Positions 51,793 to 60,196 of a stretch of 64,000 nt of DNA are shown one piece after another. A model generated the notes under the pieces. It was not told the origin of the DNA. It ran no database searches and saw nothing but the letters and a program-made list of their open reading frames with translations. How positions within the stretch are numbered: the stretch's first letter is position 1; each line of letters begins with the position of its first letter. A program made the translations under genes and the position numbers. Origin of the DNA: CAYTEH01 sp964436765 (GTDB lineage Bacteria; Patescibacteriota; Gracilibacteria; Peribacterales; Peribacteraceae); NCBI GenBank assembly GCA_964436765.1, contig CAYTEH010000003.1, forward strand, positions 16,383 through 80,382, read 5' to 3'.

Positions 51793-52854
51793 ATGTCCCC
51801 TTCTCTCATCGCCATCGACGTGCGTGAGGCCTGCCGCGCGAAGCGCACCGGCAAGGCCCAGTGGACGTACGGGTTCGTGAGCGAACTTGTCCGGCGCGGC
51901 GAGCCGCTCCTGCTCATTGCCGATACGCAGGTGCCGCCAGGCTGGGACGTGCCCAGCGTGCAGGTGCACCGCATCACGAGGACGGGAATGTGGTGGCATA
52001 TCGCGGCGGTGTCGTTTCTGCGGCAGAGCAAAGACATCCGTTGTTACGTGAGTCCCACCAGTTACATCGTGCCGGCCCTCCTCGGTTCTTCCGTTCGCCA
52101 TGTGCCCGTCGTTCATGATCTGATCGCGTTCAGGGGCGAACCGCACGATACAAAAGCGACGCTCATCGAACGCCTGACGCTCGGGCGCGCGGTACGGTTT
52201 GCGTCGCACGTCCTCACCGTCAGCGAATCGACGAAGCAGGATCTGATTGCGCGCTACCCGTCTCTTGATCCGCAGCTCATCACGCCCGTCTTCGCGGGGC
52301 CGATGCGTCCCGATGCGCCGCTGAATGCACCGGATGGCACAACGATCCTGTGCGTCGCCACGCTGGCGCCCCGGAAGAATCAGGAGAGATTGATCAACGC
52401 CTTTGCATCATTGCCCGAAGAGATCAGGCAGGGCCACCGCCTCGTGCTCGCGGGCGGGCGCGGCTGGCACGATGACGCGATCATTGCGCTCGCGCGGTCC
52501 ACGCCCGGAGTCGAGTGGGTCGGTCATGTGGACGATGCGGAGTATGAGCGTCTGCTTGGGTCCTGCGATGCGTTCGCGCTCCCCTCGCTCTACGAAGGGT
52601 TTGGCATGCAGATACTCGATGCACTCCAGCGCGGCATTCCCGTGCTCACAAGCGACCGCGGGAGCCTCACGGAAGTCGCGGGCGACGCGGCGTTGGTTGT
52701 GGATCCCGAGAGCGTGGAATCGATCGCGGACGGACTCAGGCGCCTGCTGACGGAGTCGGCGCTGCGCGATCAATTGCGTAGAAATGCCCCCCTGCAGGCG
52801 AAGCGGTTTTCGTGGGAGAGGACGGTGGATCTGTTTTTGAAGGCAATTCCATAA
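51793..52854 (+). CDS. Glycosyltransferase family 4 (GT-B fold)
   Basis: 353 residues. C-terminal GT-B domain with VATLAPRKNQERLI, LVLAGGRGW, WVGHVDDAEYERLL and the EX7E-type motif LPSLYEGFGMQILDAL (catalytic and nucleotide-sugar binding). N-terminal half with VHDLIAFRGE and VLTVSESTKQDL. It transfers a hexose to a cell-surface glycan; acceptor unknown. CATACT (51779-51784) ends 8 nt before ATG 51793, divergent from the poly-proline membrane gene. A second family 4 enzyme is at 56759. Confidence 0.88.
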   Translation: MSPSLIAIDVREACRAKRTGKAQWTYGFVSELVRRGEPLLLIADTQVPPGWDVPSVQVHRITRTGMWWHIAAVSFLRQSKDIRCYVSPTSYIVPALLGSSVRHVPVVHDLIAFRGEPHDTKATLIERLTLGRAVRFASHVLTVSESTKQDLIARYPSLDPQLITPVFAGPMRPDAPLNAPDGTTILCVATLAPRKNQERLINAFASLPEEIRQGHRLVLAGGRGWHDDAIIALARSTPGVEWVGHVDDAEYERLLGSCDAFALPSLYEGFGMQILDALQRGIPVLTSDRGSLTEVAGDAALVVDPESVESIADGLRRLLTESALRDQLRRNAPLQAKRFSWERTVDLFLKAIP

Positions 52855-52865
52855 GTCCGCGCAGC

Positions 52866-52928
52866 ATGTCATCCTGAGCGAAGACGAAGGAGACATGCGT
52901 CATGGTTCGTCTCCGCTCACCATGACAC
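52866..52928. repeat. TGTCATCCTGAG...CACCATGACAC repeat
   Basis: TGTCATCCTGAGCGAAG (52867) closes with TCCGCTCACCATGACAC (52912-52928), with a GAGACATGCGTCATGGTTCGTCTC stem inside. A full-length unit of the dispersed family, just before the nadK promoter. Confidence 0.65.
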
Positions 52929-52947
52929 ATTTTGCTATACTCCCCCC

Positions 52948-53990
52948 ATGCTCACCTACCAGCGCGTCGGGATCACCGTGAAGTCCTCGCTCGACCGGAA
53001 AGACTCCGCCATCGAGGAGGTCATCTCGATCCTCACGAAGGCGGGTGCGACCGTATGCGTGGATGAAAAGCTCGAAGAGGAAACAAAGGGCATCAAGGGC
53101 GTGAAGACCTTCAGCTGCACCGATGATATCGACCTGCTGCTGGTACTTGGAGGCGACGGAACGATTTTACGAGCCGTACGCGAGCTCCGGAATTTTTCGG
53201 TGCCGATCCTCAGCGTCAATCGCGGCGATGTCGGGTTTTTGGCGGAGATGAATCTGGACGAAGCAGCGGACCTGATCCCCGATTTCCTGAAGGGCACTGG
53301 AATCATCGAGGAACGGAGCGTTCTTCACGTGACGGCCCTGCGTGGCAAAAAGAAGCTGCATGAGGGGTTTGTGATGAACGAAGCGGTCATCTCGCAGGGC
53401 AGCATCGCGCGCCTCATCGACTTGCGCACGACCGTCAACGGCGAAGAACTCACCACCTTCCGCGCAGACGGGTTGATCCTGTCGACTCCGACGGGTTCCA
53501 CGGCCTATACGCTCGCTGCCGGCGGTCCCATCGTGCACCCGGGTCTCGCTGCCAGCATCCTCACGCCCATCAACCCGCATACGTTCAGCCAGAAGCCCAT
53601 CGTCATTCCCGGCGATCACGAGGTGGAGGTCGAAGTGCTCGCGAAGGCCAATAAGTTCGTGGACGTGAACGTGAGCCTGACGCTCGACGGGCAGACGTAC
53701 GTGACGCTCCAGCGCAACGACGTCGTGAAGGCCCACGTCAACGAGCACACGGTCAAATTCCTGCGCCGGAGCGAGGAGACGTTCTACGGNNNNNNNNNNN
53801 NNNNNNNNNNNNNNNNNNNNNNNNNNNNNNNNNNNNNNNNNNNNNNNNNNNNNNNNNNNNNNNNNNNNNNNNNNNNNNNNNNNNNNNNNACGTCAACGAG
53901 CACACGGTCAAATTCCTGCGCCGGAGCGAGGAGACGTTCTACGGGACGCTACGGAAAAAGCTCAAATGGGGCGAACGGCCGGAGGACTAA
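52948..53990 (+). CDS. nadK: NAD kinase (split by assembly gap)
   Basis: Phosphorylates NAD to NADP. Motifs: LVLGGDGTILRAVRE (66-80), NRGDVGFLAE, NEAVISQG, STPTGSTAYTLAAGGPIVHP and a C-terminal VSLTLDGQ, all of the NadK family. A 100-N gap (53790-53889) with 55-bp duplicated flanks lies near the end; collapsing it gives 295 residues ending KWGERPED and a TAA at 53988-53990. TATACT (52936-52941) ends 6 nt before ATG 52948. Its stop overlaps by three bases the stop of the convergent gene. Confidence 0.94.
53790..53889. other. Assembly gap with 55-bp flanking duplication
   Basis: 100 Ns; 53735-53789 is repeated exactly at 53890-53944. Collapsing restores nadK. Confidence 0.95.
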
Positions 53991-54556
53991 TGAGCGGGAC
54001 GGTATGTGGTTTTGATCATCCGCCTGCAGATATCAGTTATGTGAGACTCATCGGGCACAATATCTTTCAGGCAGTGATAAAAGACACGCTGGCGGTTCCC
54101 TGAAACGGCTTCGAGCATTATCTTGTCCATGTCGGATATTCCGTCCCAGTGGAGCAACAATGCAGAGGCTTTTGGAACTTGAAGTAGATGCTGCCATACC
54201 CCTTCGATAATTTTTCGGTCTACATCGGGGGGCGTTGCGGCGATGATGATATCGGATAATCTGTGAATTTCTTCCGGGCGGTCTGCCCGGTGCCAGACAA
54301 TCCTTGGCACTGAAAACTCCGCCGTCGTGTCAAAAAATCTGTGCCGGAACAGGTCGACAACTTCCTGTGCCTGATTGGTGAAAAAAGAATCCTGCTCAAC
54401 GGTGGCCTTACGCAGAGGCCGTTTGCCCGTTTCATCCTCTTCAAGCAGTTGACCTATCAAATCATCCAGGTTGGAAGCTTGTATCCCAGTCGTTGATTCC
54501 GTAACCACTCTGGACTCGGGAACGACCGTCGAACCGTAACTTAATCCATTGTGCAT
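53987..54556 (-). CDS. Hypothetical protein
   Basis: 189 residues, no recognised family, no signal peptide or membrane segment. Predicted alpha/beta with a helical C-terminal half. GC content is visibly lower than its neighbours, hinting at different origin. The stop overlaps that of nadK on the opposite strand. It lies downstream of purA but with a 30-nt gap towards it in the opposite direction of reading, so it likely has its own promoter. Confidence 0.6.
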   Translation of the reverse strand: MHNGLSYGSTVVPESRVVTESTTGIQASNLDDLIGQLLEEDETGKRPLRKATVEQDSFFTNQAQEVVDLFRHRFFDTTAEFSVPRIVWHRADRPEEIHRLSDIIIAATPPDVDRKIIEGVWQHLLQVPKASALLLHWDGISDMDKIMLEAVSGNRQRVFYHCLKDIVPDESHITDICRRMIKTTYRPAH

Positions 54557-54586
54557 GGCTGTATTTTCAGTCCATTTCTGATTTCG

Positions 54587-55837
54587 TCAACTCTTCACGA
54601 TCATCTCCTCGCGTCCTTGGCCTGTGCCTACCAACGAAACGGGGATGCCCGTCTGCTTCTCGATGAATTCGATGAACGTCTGCGCGTTCTTCGGAAGCTT
54701 TTGGAATGACGTGATCCCGACGGTGGACGTGTTCCAGCCGGGCAGGGTCTCGTACCGCACCTTTCCCTTTTCGAGGGCCACCCCCACGGGGATCTCTTGT
54801 TCGGTATCGAGCACGTCGAGCTTCGTGATATTCCAGCAGTCGAAGCCGTTGATGATGGCGGCCTGTTTTAAATCCGGAAGATACAGCCAGCCGCAGCGGC
54901 GCGGACGGCCGGTGACCGAACCGTACTCCCCTCCCCTGTCGCGGAGCCTCTGCGAATCCTCCTCCGTCGCTTCCGTCATGAACCCGCCGGAGCCGACTCT
55001 TGTGCAGTACGCTTTCGCGACGCCGATGCACGATGTCACGTGCTTCGGCGCGAGCCCGAGGCCCTGGAGCGCACCCGCGAGCGTGGTCGAGCTCGAGGTG
55101 ACGTACGGGTAGGTCCCGTGGTCGATATCGAGTAGTACCGCCTGCGCGCCTTCGATGAGGATTTTTTTTCCGTTCTCCAAAAATGCGTGCAGCGTCGCGG
55201 GGCCGTTCTCCGTCACGCGGGACTTGAGCAACTTCTGCGCGGCTTCGAATGCTTTGCATTCAGCGTCCACGTCGATTTTGACTCCATACAACCGTTCCGT
55301 CTCCTCGCTGCGCGCGTCGAGTTCCTTCCGGAGGTATTTGACGTCCGATGTGAGCGCTTCCATCCGGATGCCGCAGCGCGCCGCCTTGTCCATGTACGCG
55401 GGGCCGATGCCCTTCTTCGTCGTGCCGATCCCCTCCCCTTTCGCCTTCGCGCGCCGCTCCTCCATCGCGGCGTCGATCGCCTTGTGGAAATCGAACACGA
55501 TGTGCGCCCCGGGCGAGATGTGCAGCCGCGAGGTCAGCTCCACGCCGGCGTTCTCGAGAAATTCGATCTCTTCCAGGAGCGTGGGCAAATGAATCACCAT
55601 GCCGCTCCCCAGGAACACGGGCTTCTTCGGGTGCAGGCTTCCCGACGGGAGCAGCCGGAACACGGTCTTCTTCTTGTTCACCACGATCGTATGCCCCGCG
55701 TTCGCGCCGCCGCATGCGCGCGCGATCACGTCGAAATGCTCGGCGAGCATGTCGATCGCCTTCCCCTTCCCCTCGTCGCCCCACTGGGCACCGATGATCG
55801 CCGACACGGGACCGAGGGAGGTCAGGAGCTTTTGCAC
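54587..55837 (-). CDS. purA: Adenylosuccinate synthetase
   Basis: 416 residues. First committed step from IMP to AMP. P-loop-like GDEGKGK (20-26), GGANAGHT (43-50), GTTKKGIGPAYMDKAAR, EGAQAVLLDIDHGTYPYVTSS, RPRRCGW and the C-terminal TSTVGITSF region are all present. The start is a GTG (55837-55835): TATGAT (55849-55844) ends exactly 6 nt upstream, and the frame upstream consists of repeat sequence. Purine synthesis genes are rare in CPR, so this may reflect salvage of IMP. Confidence 0.96.
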   Translation of the reverse strand: MQKLLTSLGPVSAIIGAQWGDEGKGKAIDMLAEHFDVIARACGGANAGHTIVVNKKKTVFRLLPSGSLHPKKPVFLGSGMVIHLPTLLEEIEFLENAGVELTSRLHISPGAHIVFDFHKAIDAAMEERRAKAKGEGIGTTKKGIGPAYMDKAARCGIRMEALTSDVKYLRKELDARSEETERLYGVKIDVDAECKAFEAAQKLLKSRVTENGPATLHAFLENGKKILIEGAQAVLLDIDHGTYPYVTSSSTTLAGALQGLGLAPKHVTSCIGVAKAYCTRVGSGGFMTEATEEDSQRLRDRGGEYGSVTGRPRRCGWLYLPDLKQAAIINGFDCWNITKLDVLDTEQEIPVGVALEKGKVRYETLPGWNTSTVGITSFQKLPKNAQTFIEFIEKQTGIPVSLVGTGQGREEMIVKS

Positions 55838-55850
55838 GGGCGGATCATAG

Positions 55851-55942
55851 CATGTCATCCCGAGCGGAGACGAGGGATGTATCGAATTGCATTGTTCGTC
55901 GGTGCCTGTCCTGAGCTCGCCGAAGGACTCACCATGACAATT
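55851..55942. repeat. TGTCATCCCGAGCGGAG...CACCATGACA repeat overlapping prmC end
   Basis: TGTCATCCCGAG (55853) and the CTGAGCTCGCCGAAGGACTC unit (55911-55930) close with CACCATGACAATT. The right end supplies the last three codons and stop of prmC on the minus strand. Confidence 0.6.
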
Positions 55943-56738
55943 CAGCAGCCTGCGCCGTCTCACATTCCATAATCATCCCCACACACGCCGGATGCGCCTT
56001 CGCATCCCGCACAATCGACGTGATCAGATCCGTCCCCTCCGGCCCGCCGAAGATCGCCACGTGCGGTTCGTAGTCCTGCACGTCCTTCATCAGCGACCGG
56101 CCGCTCAGCACGTACGGCGGGTTGCTGACGAGCAGGAACGGTTCATCTAGGTCCATCACCGGCTTCATGCCGTCGCCCTGCCGGAACTCCACGCGATCTT
56201 CGACGTGATGCGTGACCGCGTTCGCACGCGCGACCTCGAGTGCGTCCGCGGAAATATCCGTTGCAATGATTCTCATATCGGGACGTTCCAGCGCGAGCGT
56301 GATCGCGATCGCGCCCGAGCCGGTGCCCACGTCGACGATGGTTTCCGCTTTTCGCAATCCGTAATCCGTGTTTCTCCCAAAGACTCGTGTCGTGACCGCA
56401 ATCCCCGAATCAACCTCCTCACTCGCATCTTTCGGATCATCCAAGAAAGTCAGCGCCGCTCTCACCACCCCTTCTGTCGCCGGGCGCGGTATCAGCACTC
56501 TCGCATCGACTTTGAACATCCGTCCGTAAAATTCCTGCTGCCCGGTGATGTACGCCACCGGTTCATGCTGGCGCCGGCGCTCCACCCACTGCCCGAACTG
56601 CGTCCATTCCGCTGCCGAGAGCTCGTACTCGGGGTGGGCCAGGAGCCAGGCGCGGTTCTTCCCGAGACTGCCGGCAAGCAGAATTTCGGCATCTGCTGGC
56701 GAAAGGAAGGCACTTTTAAGGGCTGCGCGGACGTCCAT
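55929..56738 (-). CDS. prmC: Release factor glutamine N5-methyltransferase
   Basis: 269 residues. Methylates the GGQ glutamine of release factors. N-terminal substrate-binding domain (1-80), then IPRPATE (83-89, canonical IPRPDTE), SAM motif VDVGTGSGAI (135-144), DISADALEVA and the catalytic NPPY (206-209). The C-terminus is shorter than usual, by about 15-20 residues, and ends ELSW where a TGTCATGG dispersed repeat provides the stop; insertion of the repeat may have trimmed the gene. It is divergent from the glycosyltransferase at 56759, 20 nt away. Confidence 0.92.
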   Translation of the reverse strand: MDVRAALKSAFLSPADAEILLAGSLGKNRAWLLAHPEYELSAAEWTQFGQWVERRRQHEPVAYITGQQEFYGRMFKVDARVLIPRPATEGVVRAALTFLDDPKDASEEVDSGIAVTTRVFGRNTDYGLRKAETIVDVGTGSGAIAITLALERPDMRIIATDISADALEVARANAVTHHVEDRVEFRQGDGMKPVMDLDEPFLLVSNPPYVLSGRSLMKDVQDYEPHVAIFGGPEGTDLITSIVRDAKAHPACVGMIMECETAQAAELSW

Positions 56739-56758
56739 ATGCTGGTATGATGCCTCAA

Positions 56759-57811
56759 ATGCAGAGTATTGGAATCGATTGCCGGTTTGCCGGGACCCAT
56801 TCGGGCCTGGGGCGCTATACGCGCGAGCTCGTCTCGGCGCTGCTCGGCAGGCGTGACGGGATCCACTATGTTCTCTTTGTACGCAGCGGGGACGAAGCGT
56901 GGCTCAAGCGGGATTTCGGATCGTCCGTAACCGTCAATGTGTTCGATTGCGACCATTATTCTCTCTCGGAGCAGCTCCGGTTCCCCGGCGTCATCCGCGC
57001 TGCGGGGATCGACCTGCTCTTCTCGCCACATTTCAACGTGCCGTTCCTCTCGTGCGCACCAGTCGTGGTGACGGCGCACGATCTCATTTTGCACCGTTAT
57101 CCGAATGACGCGCAGTTCTTCAAGCAGCTGGCGTATCGCGCCCTGTTCCGCCGCGCCATCACCAAGGCCGAGCGCGTGATCGCCGTGAGCGCCTTCACCG
57201 CCAAAGAACTTTCAAGCGTCTATGGAAGGAGCGTCACGCGCAAGCTCAGCGTGATCCACGAAGCCGTCTCGCCGCATTTCAGCAAGCGTCACCCGCTCGA
57301 CTGTGCCGAGATCCTCCGCAAATACAACCTCACACAACCCTACTTCCTCTACGTCGGGAACGCGAAAGAACACAAGAACGTGAAGATGCTGCTCGTGGCG
57401 TTCGCGGCGTTGAACGACCCTGCGAAGCAACTCGTGCTGGTCACGGACGGCAAAGAACTCGCGGCGCTCCACCCCGGCCCGGGAGTGCGGGTGCTCAAGA
57501 ACGTGCCCGAGGATGATCTGCCGTTCCTCTACTCCTCTGCCCGCTGCTTCGTGAGCCCGTCCCTGTATGAAGGGTTTGGTCTTCCGCTGCTGGAAGCGCA
57601 TGCTTGCGGATGCCCTGGCATCGTCCTCAACCGGTCCTCGTATCCCGAAATCGCGCCCCCGGGCACCGCATTGATCGATACGTCGGTGGAAGCCATGGCG
57701 GCAGCGCTCGCCTCCCCGCCTGCCTGGCAGGGTCCATCCACAACACGAACCTGGGCGGATGTCGCCGCGGAAACGGCCGCTCTATTCCTCGATGTGTTGA
57801 AACGGGTGTAA
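56759..57811 (+). CDS. Glycosyltransferase family 4 (second copy)
   Basis: 350 residues. Starts MQSIGIDCRFAGTHSGLGRY (family 4 donor-binding loop). Contains VVVTAHDLILHRYP, VIAVSAFTAKEL, YFLYVGNAKEHKNVKML and the EX7E motif SPSLYEGFGLPLLEAHACG. Related to the enzyme at 51793 but clearly diverged, so probably a different acceptor or linkage in the same glycan pathway. TATGAT (56746-56751) ends 7 nt before ATG 56759; the ATG at 56747 overlaps that hexamer and is rejected. Confidence 0.88.
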   Translation: MQSIGIDCRFAGTHSGLGRYTRELVSALLGRRDGIHYVLFVRSGDEAWLKRDFGSSVTVNVFDCDHYSLSEQLRFPGVIRAAGIDLLFSPHFNVPFLSCAPVVVTAHDLILHRYPNDAQFFKQLAYRALFRRAITKAERVIAVSAFTAKELSSVYGRSVTRKLSVIHEAVSPHFSKRHPLDCAEILRKYNLTQPYFLYVGNAKEHKNVKMLLVAFAALNDPAKQLVLVTDGKELAALHPGPGVRVLKNVPEDDLPFLYSSARCFVSPSLYEGFGLPLLEAHACGCPGIVLNRSSYPEIAPPGTALIDTSVEAMAAALASPPAWQGPSTTRTWADVAAETAALFLDVLKRV

Positions 57812-57822
57812 TCTGCGCCGGC

Positions 57823-58113
57823 ATGGATGCGCTGCGATCCATCCTTCCGGCGGTCCTTCATAAGCGGGGGCTTCATACCCATGCCAGTGCCGCGCATGTG
57901 ACCCATGCGGCCGAGCAGTGGCTGCAGAAGGCCCTGCCGCACCTGGCCGGGTTCGTCACCGTCCAAAAGCTCAGCCACGCGACGTTGAGCATTTCCTGCA
58001 GCCACGGAATTGCAGCCCAGGAGTGCGTTCCGCTGCTTCCTGCCCTCAAGGGGTATCTTGCGCGGGAATTCCCCAAGACGGCTGTGGCAGATATCCGCCT
58101 GACGAGGGGGTAA
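57823..58113 (+). CDS. DUF721/DciA-like protein
   Basis: 96 residues. The pattern of an N-terminal helix pair followed by a short KH-like beta-alpha unit (VQKLSHATLSISCSHGIAAQECVPLLPALKGYLAREF) resembles DUF721/DciA, the ancestral DnaB helicase loader. The similarity is moderate. With dnaB in the same window and DnaC/DnaI absent, a loader role is plausible. TGTAAT lies 10 nt before ATG 57823. It begins 12 nt after the glycosyltransferase stop. Confidence 0.6.
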   Translation: MDALRSILPAVLHKRGLHTHASAAHVTHAAEQWLQKALPHLAGFVTVQKLSHATLSISCSHGIAAQECVPLLPALKGYLAREFPKTAVADIRLTRG

Positions 58114-58164
58114 TTTTGGCCTTGCGCATCCTGCCGCGGTTCCCTAGACTTCGGTGCCGTTTCT

Positions 58165-58530
58165 ATGCTCGTAATACGTCTCCAACGCACCGGCCGCGAA
58201 AATATGCCCACGTACCGCATCGTGGTGGCCGAAAAGGCCCGTCCCGTGAAGGGAAAGTTTTTGGAGGTCGTGGGGCACTATCTGCCGGCCAGAAACCCGA
58301 AGATTTTCGAACACAACGCCGCCCGCATCGAGGAATGGGTGAAGAAGGGCGCGACGCCGAGCAACACCGTTGCCCGCCTGCTCAAGAAGGCCGGCATGAA
58401 GAACATGGACAAGTTCATGGCGACGTATACGAAGAAGCGCCCGAAGGGCGAAGAGCCTCCGGCTGATGCTCCCGCTGCAGCGGCTCCCGCGGCCGCTCCC
58501 GCAGAAGGTGGTGACACGGCCGCCAAGTAA
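58165..58530 (+). CDS. rpsP: 30S ribosomal protein S16
   Basis: 121 residues. The first 85 match bS16: MLVIRLQRTGRENMPTYRIV, the VGHYLPARNPKIF motif, and NTVARLLKKAGM. The last 35 residues are an Ala/Pro-rich tail, as seen also on L19 here. It starts a conserved pair with the KH protein 15 nt downstream; the usual rimM-trmD-rplS partners are missing from the neighbourhood. TAGACT lies 14 nt before the ATG, no Shine-Dalgarno. Confidence 0.96.
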   Translation: MLVIRLQRTGRENMPTYRIVVAEKARPVKGKFLEVVGHYLPARNPKIFEHNAARIEEWVKKGATPSNTVARLLKKAGMKNMDKFMATYTKKRPKGEEPPADAPAAAAPAAAPAEGGDTAAK

Positions 58531-58545
58531 GCATACTATCGCCGC

Positions 58546-58821
58546 ATGACAGCAACCGAACCAGCAGCAACCAACGCAGCGTACGCGTTCCTTCAGCATG
58601 TGCTTGAAGCGCTTGTGGAAGACAAGAACGAGCTTCATATAGACCAGACCGTGGACCAGCTCGGTACCCTCCTCACGGTACGCGTGAGCGAGCGGGACAT
58701 GGGCAAACTTATCGGCAAGAGCGGCCAGACCGTCAAGGCGTTGCGCACGCTGCTTCGTGTCATTGGCGGCAATACGGCCGAGCGCATCAATCTGAAGATT
58801 CTTGAACCAGAAAAAGCATAA
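58546..58821 (+). CDS. khpA: KH-domain RNA-binding protein KhpA
   Basis: 91 residues. A single KH domain with the GxxG loop as IGKSG (56-60) and flanking SERDMGKL and TVKALRTLLRVIGG. KhpA binds many RNAs and influences cell elongation and division. An N-terminal extension of about 10 Ala/Thr-rich residues precedes the core. Position directly after rpsP is conserved widely. TACTAT (58534-58539) ends 6 nt before ATG 58546, so it may have its own leaderless transcript as well. Confidence 0.92.
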   Translation: MTATEPAATNAAYAFLQHVLEALVEDKNELHIDQTVDQLGTLLTVRVSERDMGKLIGKSGQTVKALRTLLRVIGGNTAERINLKILEPEKA

Positions 58822-58852
58822 ACGTTTCCCCCCCTCTTTTCCCCACCCGCTC

Positions 58853-59176
58853 ATGCTTCGTCAGCTACTTGAACAAGGAAGTATTCTCGATCTCATCGCC
58901 ACGTTTATCGCACTCTCGCTGATCGTCGCATCGCTCCTGTGTCTCGTCTTCATCATCTACGGAGGCATTACCTTCATTCTCTCGGCCGGCAACGAGGACC
59001 GCATCAAGAAGGCCGTGCACACCATCCGCTTCGCCATCATCGGTCTCTTCGTCACCTTCATCGCGTTCTTCGCGGTATCGTGGATCAGCAAGCTTCTCGA
59101 AATTCCCTTCGAGCTGAACTTCACCACCGTGCTCCAGCTGATGCAGGAGATCTTTGCGGCATTGGGCAACAACTAA
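58853..59176 (+). CDS. VirB2/TrbC-like pilin subunit, two-helix membrane protein
   Basis: 107 residues. Two long hydrophobic helices (about 12-40 and 52-75) separated by a short polar, positively charged loop (AGNEDRIKKAVH), a topology shared with TrbC/VirB2 pilins, which are common in CPR. The N-terminus lacks the long cleavable leader of classic VirB2, so this is a tentative match. The frame is open from 58802 in khpA, but ATG 58853 gives a tidy N-terminus. A VirB6-like gene is at 715-2496. Confidence 0.68.
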   Translation: MLRQLLEQGSILDLIATFIALSLIVASLLCLVFIIYGGITFILSAGNEDRIKKAVHTIRFAIIGLFVTFIAFFAVSWISKLLEIPFELNFTTVLQLMQEIFAALGNN

Positions 59177-59465
59177 TCGTTGTCATCCTGAGTAGCTTCG
59201 CTGGTCGCTCTTCGATCCTTCGGCTCCGCTCAGGATCTACCGCAGACAGCTCTGTTATCCGGGCAATGGATCGTGCTGAGCTTGTCGAAGTACGATACGC
59301 CCTTCGGCAGGCTCGGGGCTACTCGGAGTGACAAAGCGGAGCGTATCGAAGGGCACCATGCAAAGTTTGGGAGGGCGAGGGTTGCTGAGTGCAGGAAAGA
59401 TTCGCGTGCCCGAATCCAGCCGCTTTTCTTGATCTTGCAGGCGGCGTGACGGTACCGTGGCTTCC
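59177..59465. repeat. Composite dispersed-repeat region
   Basis: TGTCATCCTGAGTAG (59181) is mirrored by CTACTCGGAGTGACA (59318-59332). Inside are CTTCGATCCTTCGGCTCCGCTCAGGATC (hairpin), GTGCTGAGCTTGTCGAAGTACGATACGCCCTTCGGCAGGCTCG units. No gene is visible; the segment after 59335 carries the upstream region of the secreted protein gene. Confidence 0.6.
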
Positions 59466-60014
59466 ATGACTCTCACCCGCCCCGTTTCCCTCGGTGCCGC
59501 GTCGCTGGCACTGTCCCTGCTCATGACGCCCGTTGCGTCCGCGCGCATTCGCACGAGGACCGCGGCCCCCTCGCAGCAGGTCGATTTGTCAGTGCTCACG
59601 TGGACCACGTTCCGTGGCAAAAGCATCTACGTGCCCGGCACGGGCTGGAAGCAGGACGTACAAGAGAAAGACACGATCCTCACCAAAGACGACATGACCA
59701 TCGCGTTCCGGACGATCCCCAAGGAAGACTGCGCCTACACGAAGGTCACTGGCCGCGCGCGCAAGGCCTGGGGTGGCGACCGCCTCGTGCAGTCGCAGGC
59801 GCGCATTCAGACTCTCAAGCTCGGCAAGAGCGGCTACGGAGGATTCAGCTGGATCATTCCCGACAAGAACCGGAAACCGGAGTACCACTTCTGCCTTGGG
59901 CAGGACGCGAAGGATTCCGTGGAAGCCTCCTTCGCCGGCGCCGATACTCCGCATGCGAACTACTTCAACCAGAACCTGACACTGCAGTTCGCGGCGCGCA
60001 GGGCGGTGAGATAA
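59466..60014 (+). CDS. Secreted hypothetical protein
   Basis: 182 residues. Clear signal peptide (LGAASLALSLLMTPVASA, cleavage after ASA at about 26). The mature part has two cysteines (EDCAY and FHFCLG-like YHFCLG) that could form a disulfide, and is beta-rich. No known family. TACCGT ends 7 nt before ATG 59466. It lies between a repeat block and tRNA-Val on the opposite strand. Confidence 0.7.
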   Translation: MTLTRPVSLGAASLALSLLMTPVASARIRTRTAAPSQQVDLSVLTWTTFRGKSIYVPGTGWKQDVQEKDTILTKDDMTIAFRTIPKEDCAYTKVTGRARKAWGGDRLVQSQARIQTLKLGKSGYGGFSWIIPDKNRKPEYHFCLGQDAKDSVEASFAGADTPHANYFNQNLTLQFAARRAVR

Positions 60015-60119
60015 GGCTCTTTGACTTCGCTGCGGCTCCGCTCAGAGTCATTCGACTCGTCGCGGAAAAGAATGGCCCGGAGCGAAGCGGAGGACCATGA
60101 GCGAGCGAAGCGAGTCGAA

Positions 60120-60196
60120 TGGTGGGCGCCGAGGGATTCGAACCCGCGACCTACGAGGTGTAAGCTCGTCGCTCTAACCAACTGAGCTAGGCGCCC
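60120..60196 (-). tRNA. tRNA-Val (UAC)
   Basis: Acceptor GGGCGCC (60196-60190) pairs with GGCGCCC (60130-60124), discriminator A and encoded CCA (60122-60120). D arm GCTC...GAGC, anticodon arm ACGAG-CTTACAC-CTCGT with anticodon TAC, and T arm GCGGGTTCGAATCCCTC... all fit. 77 nt including CCA. Confidence 0.96.
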
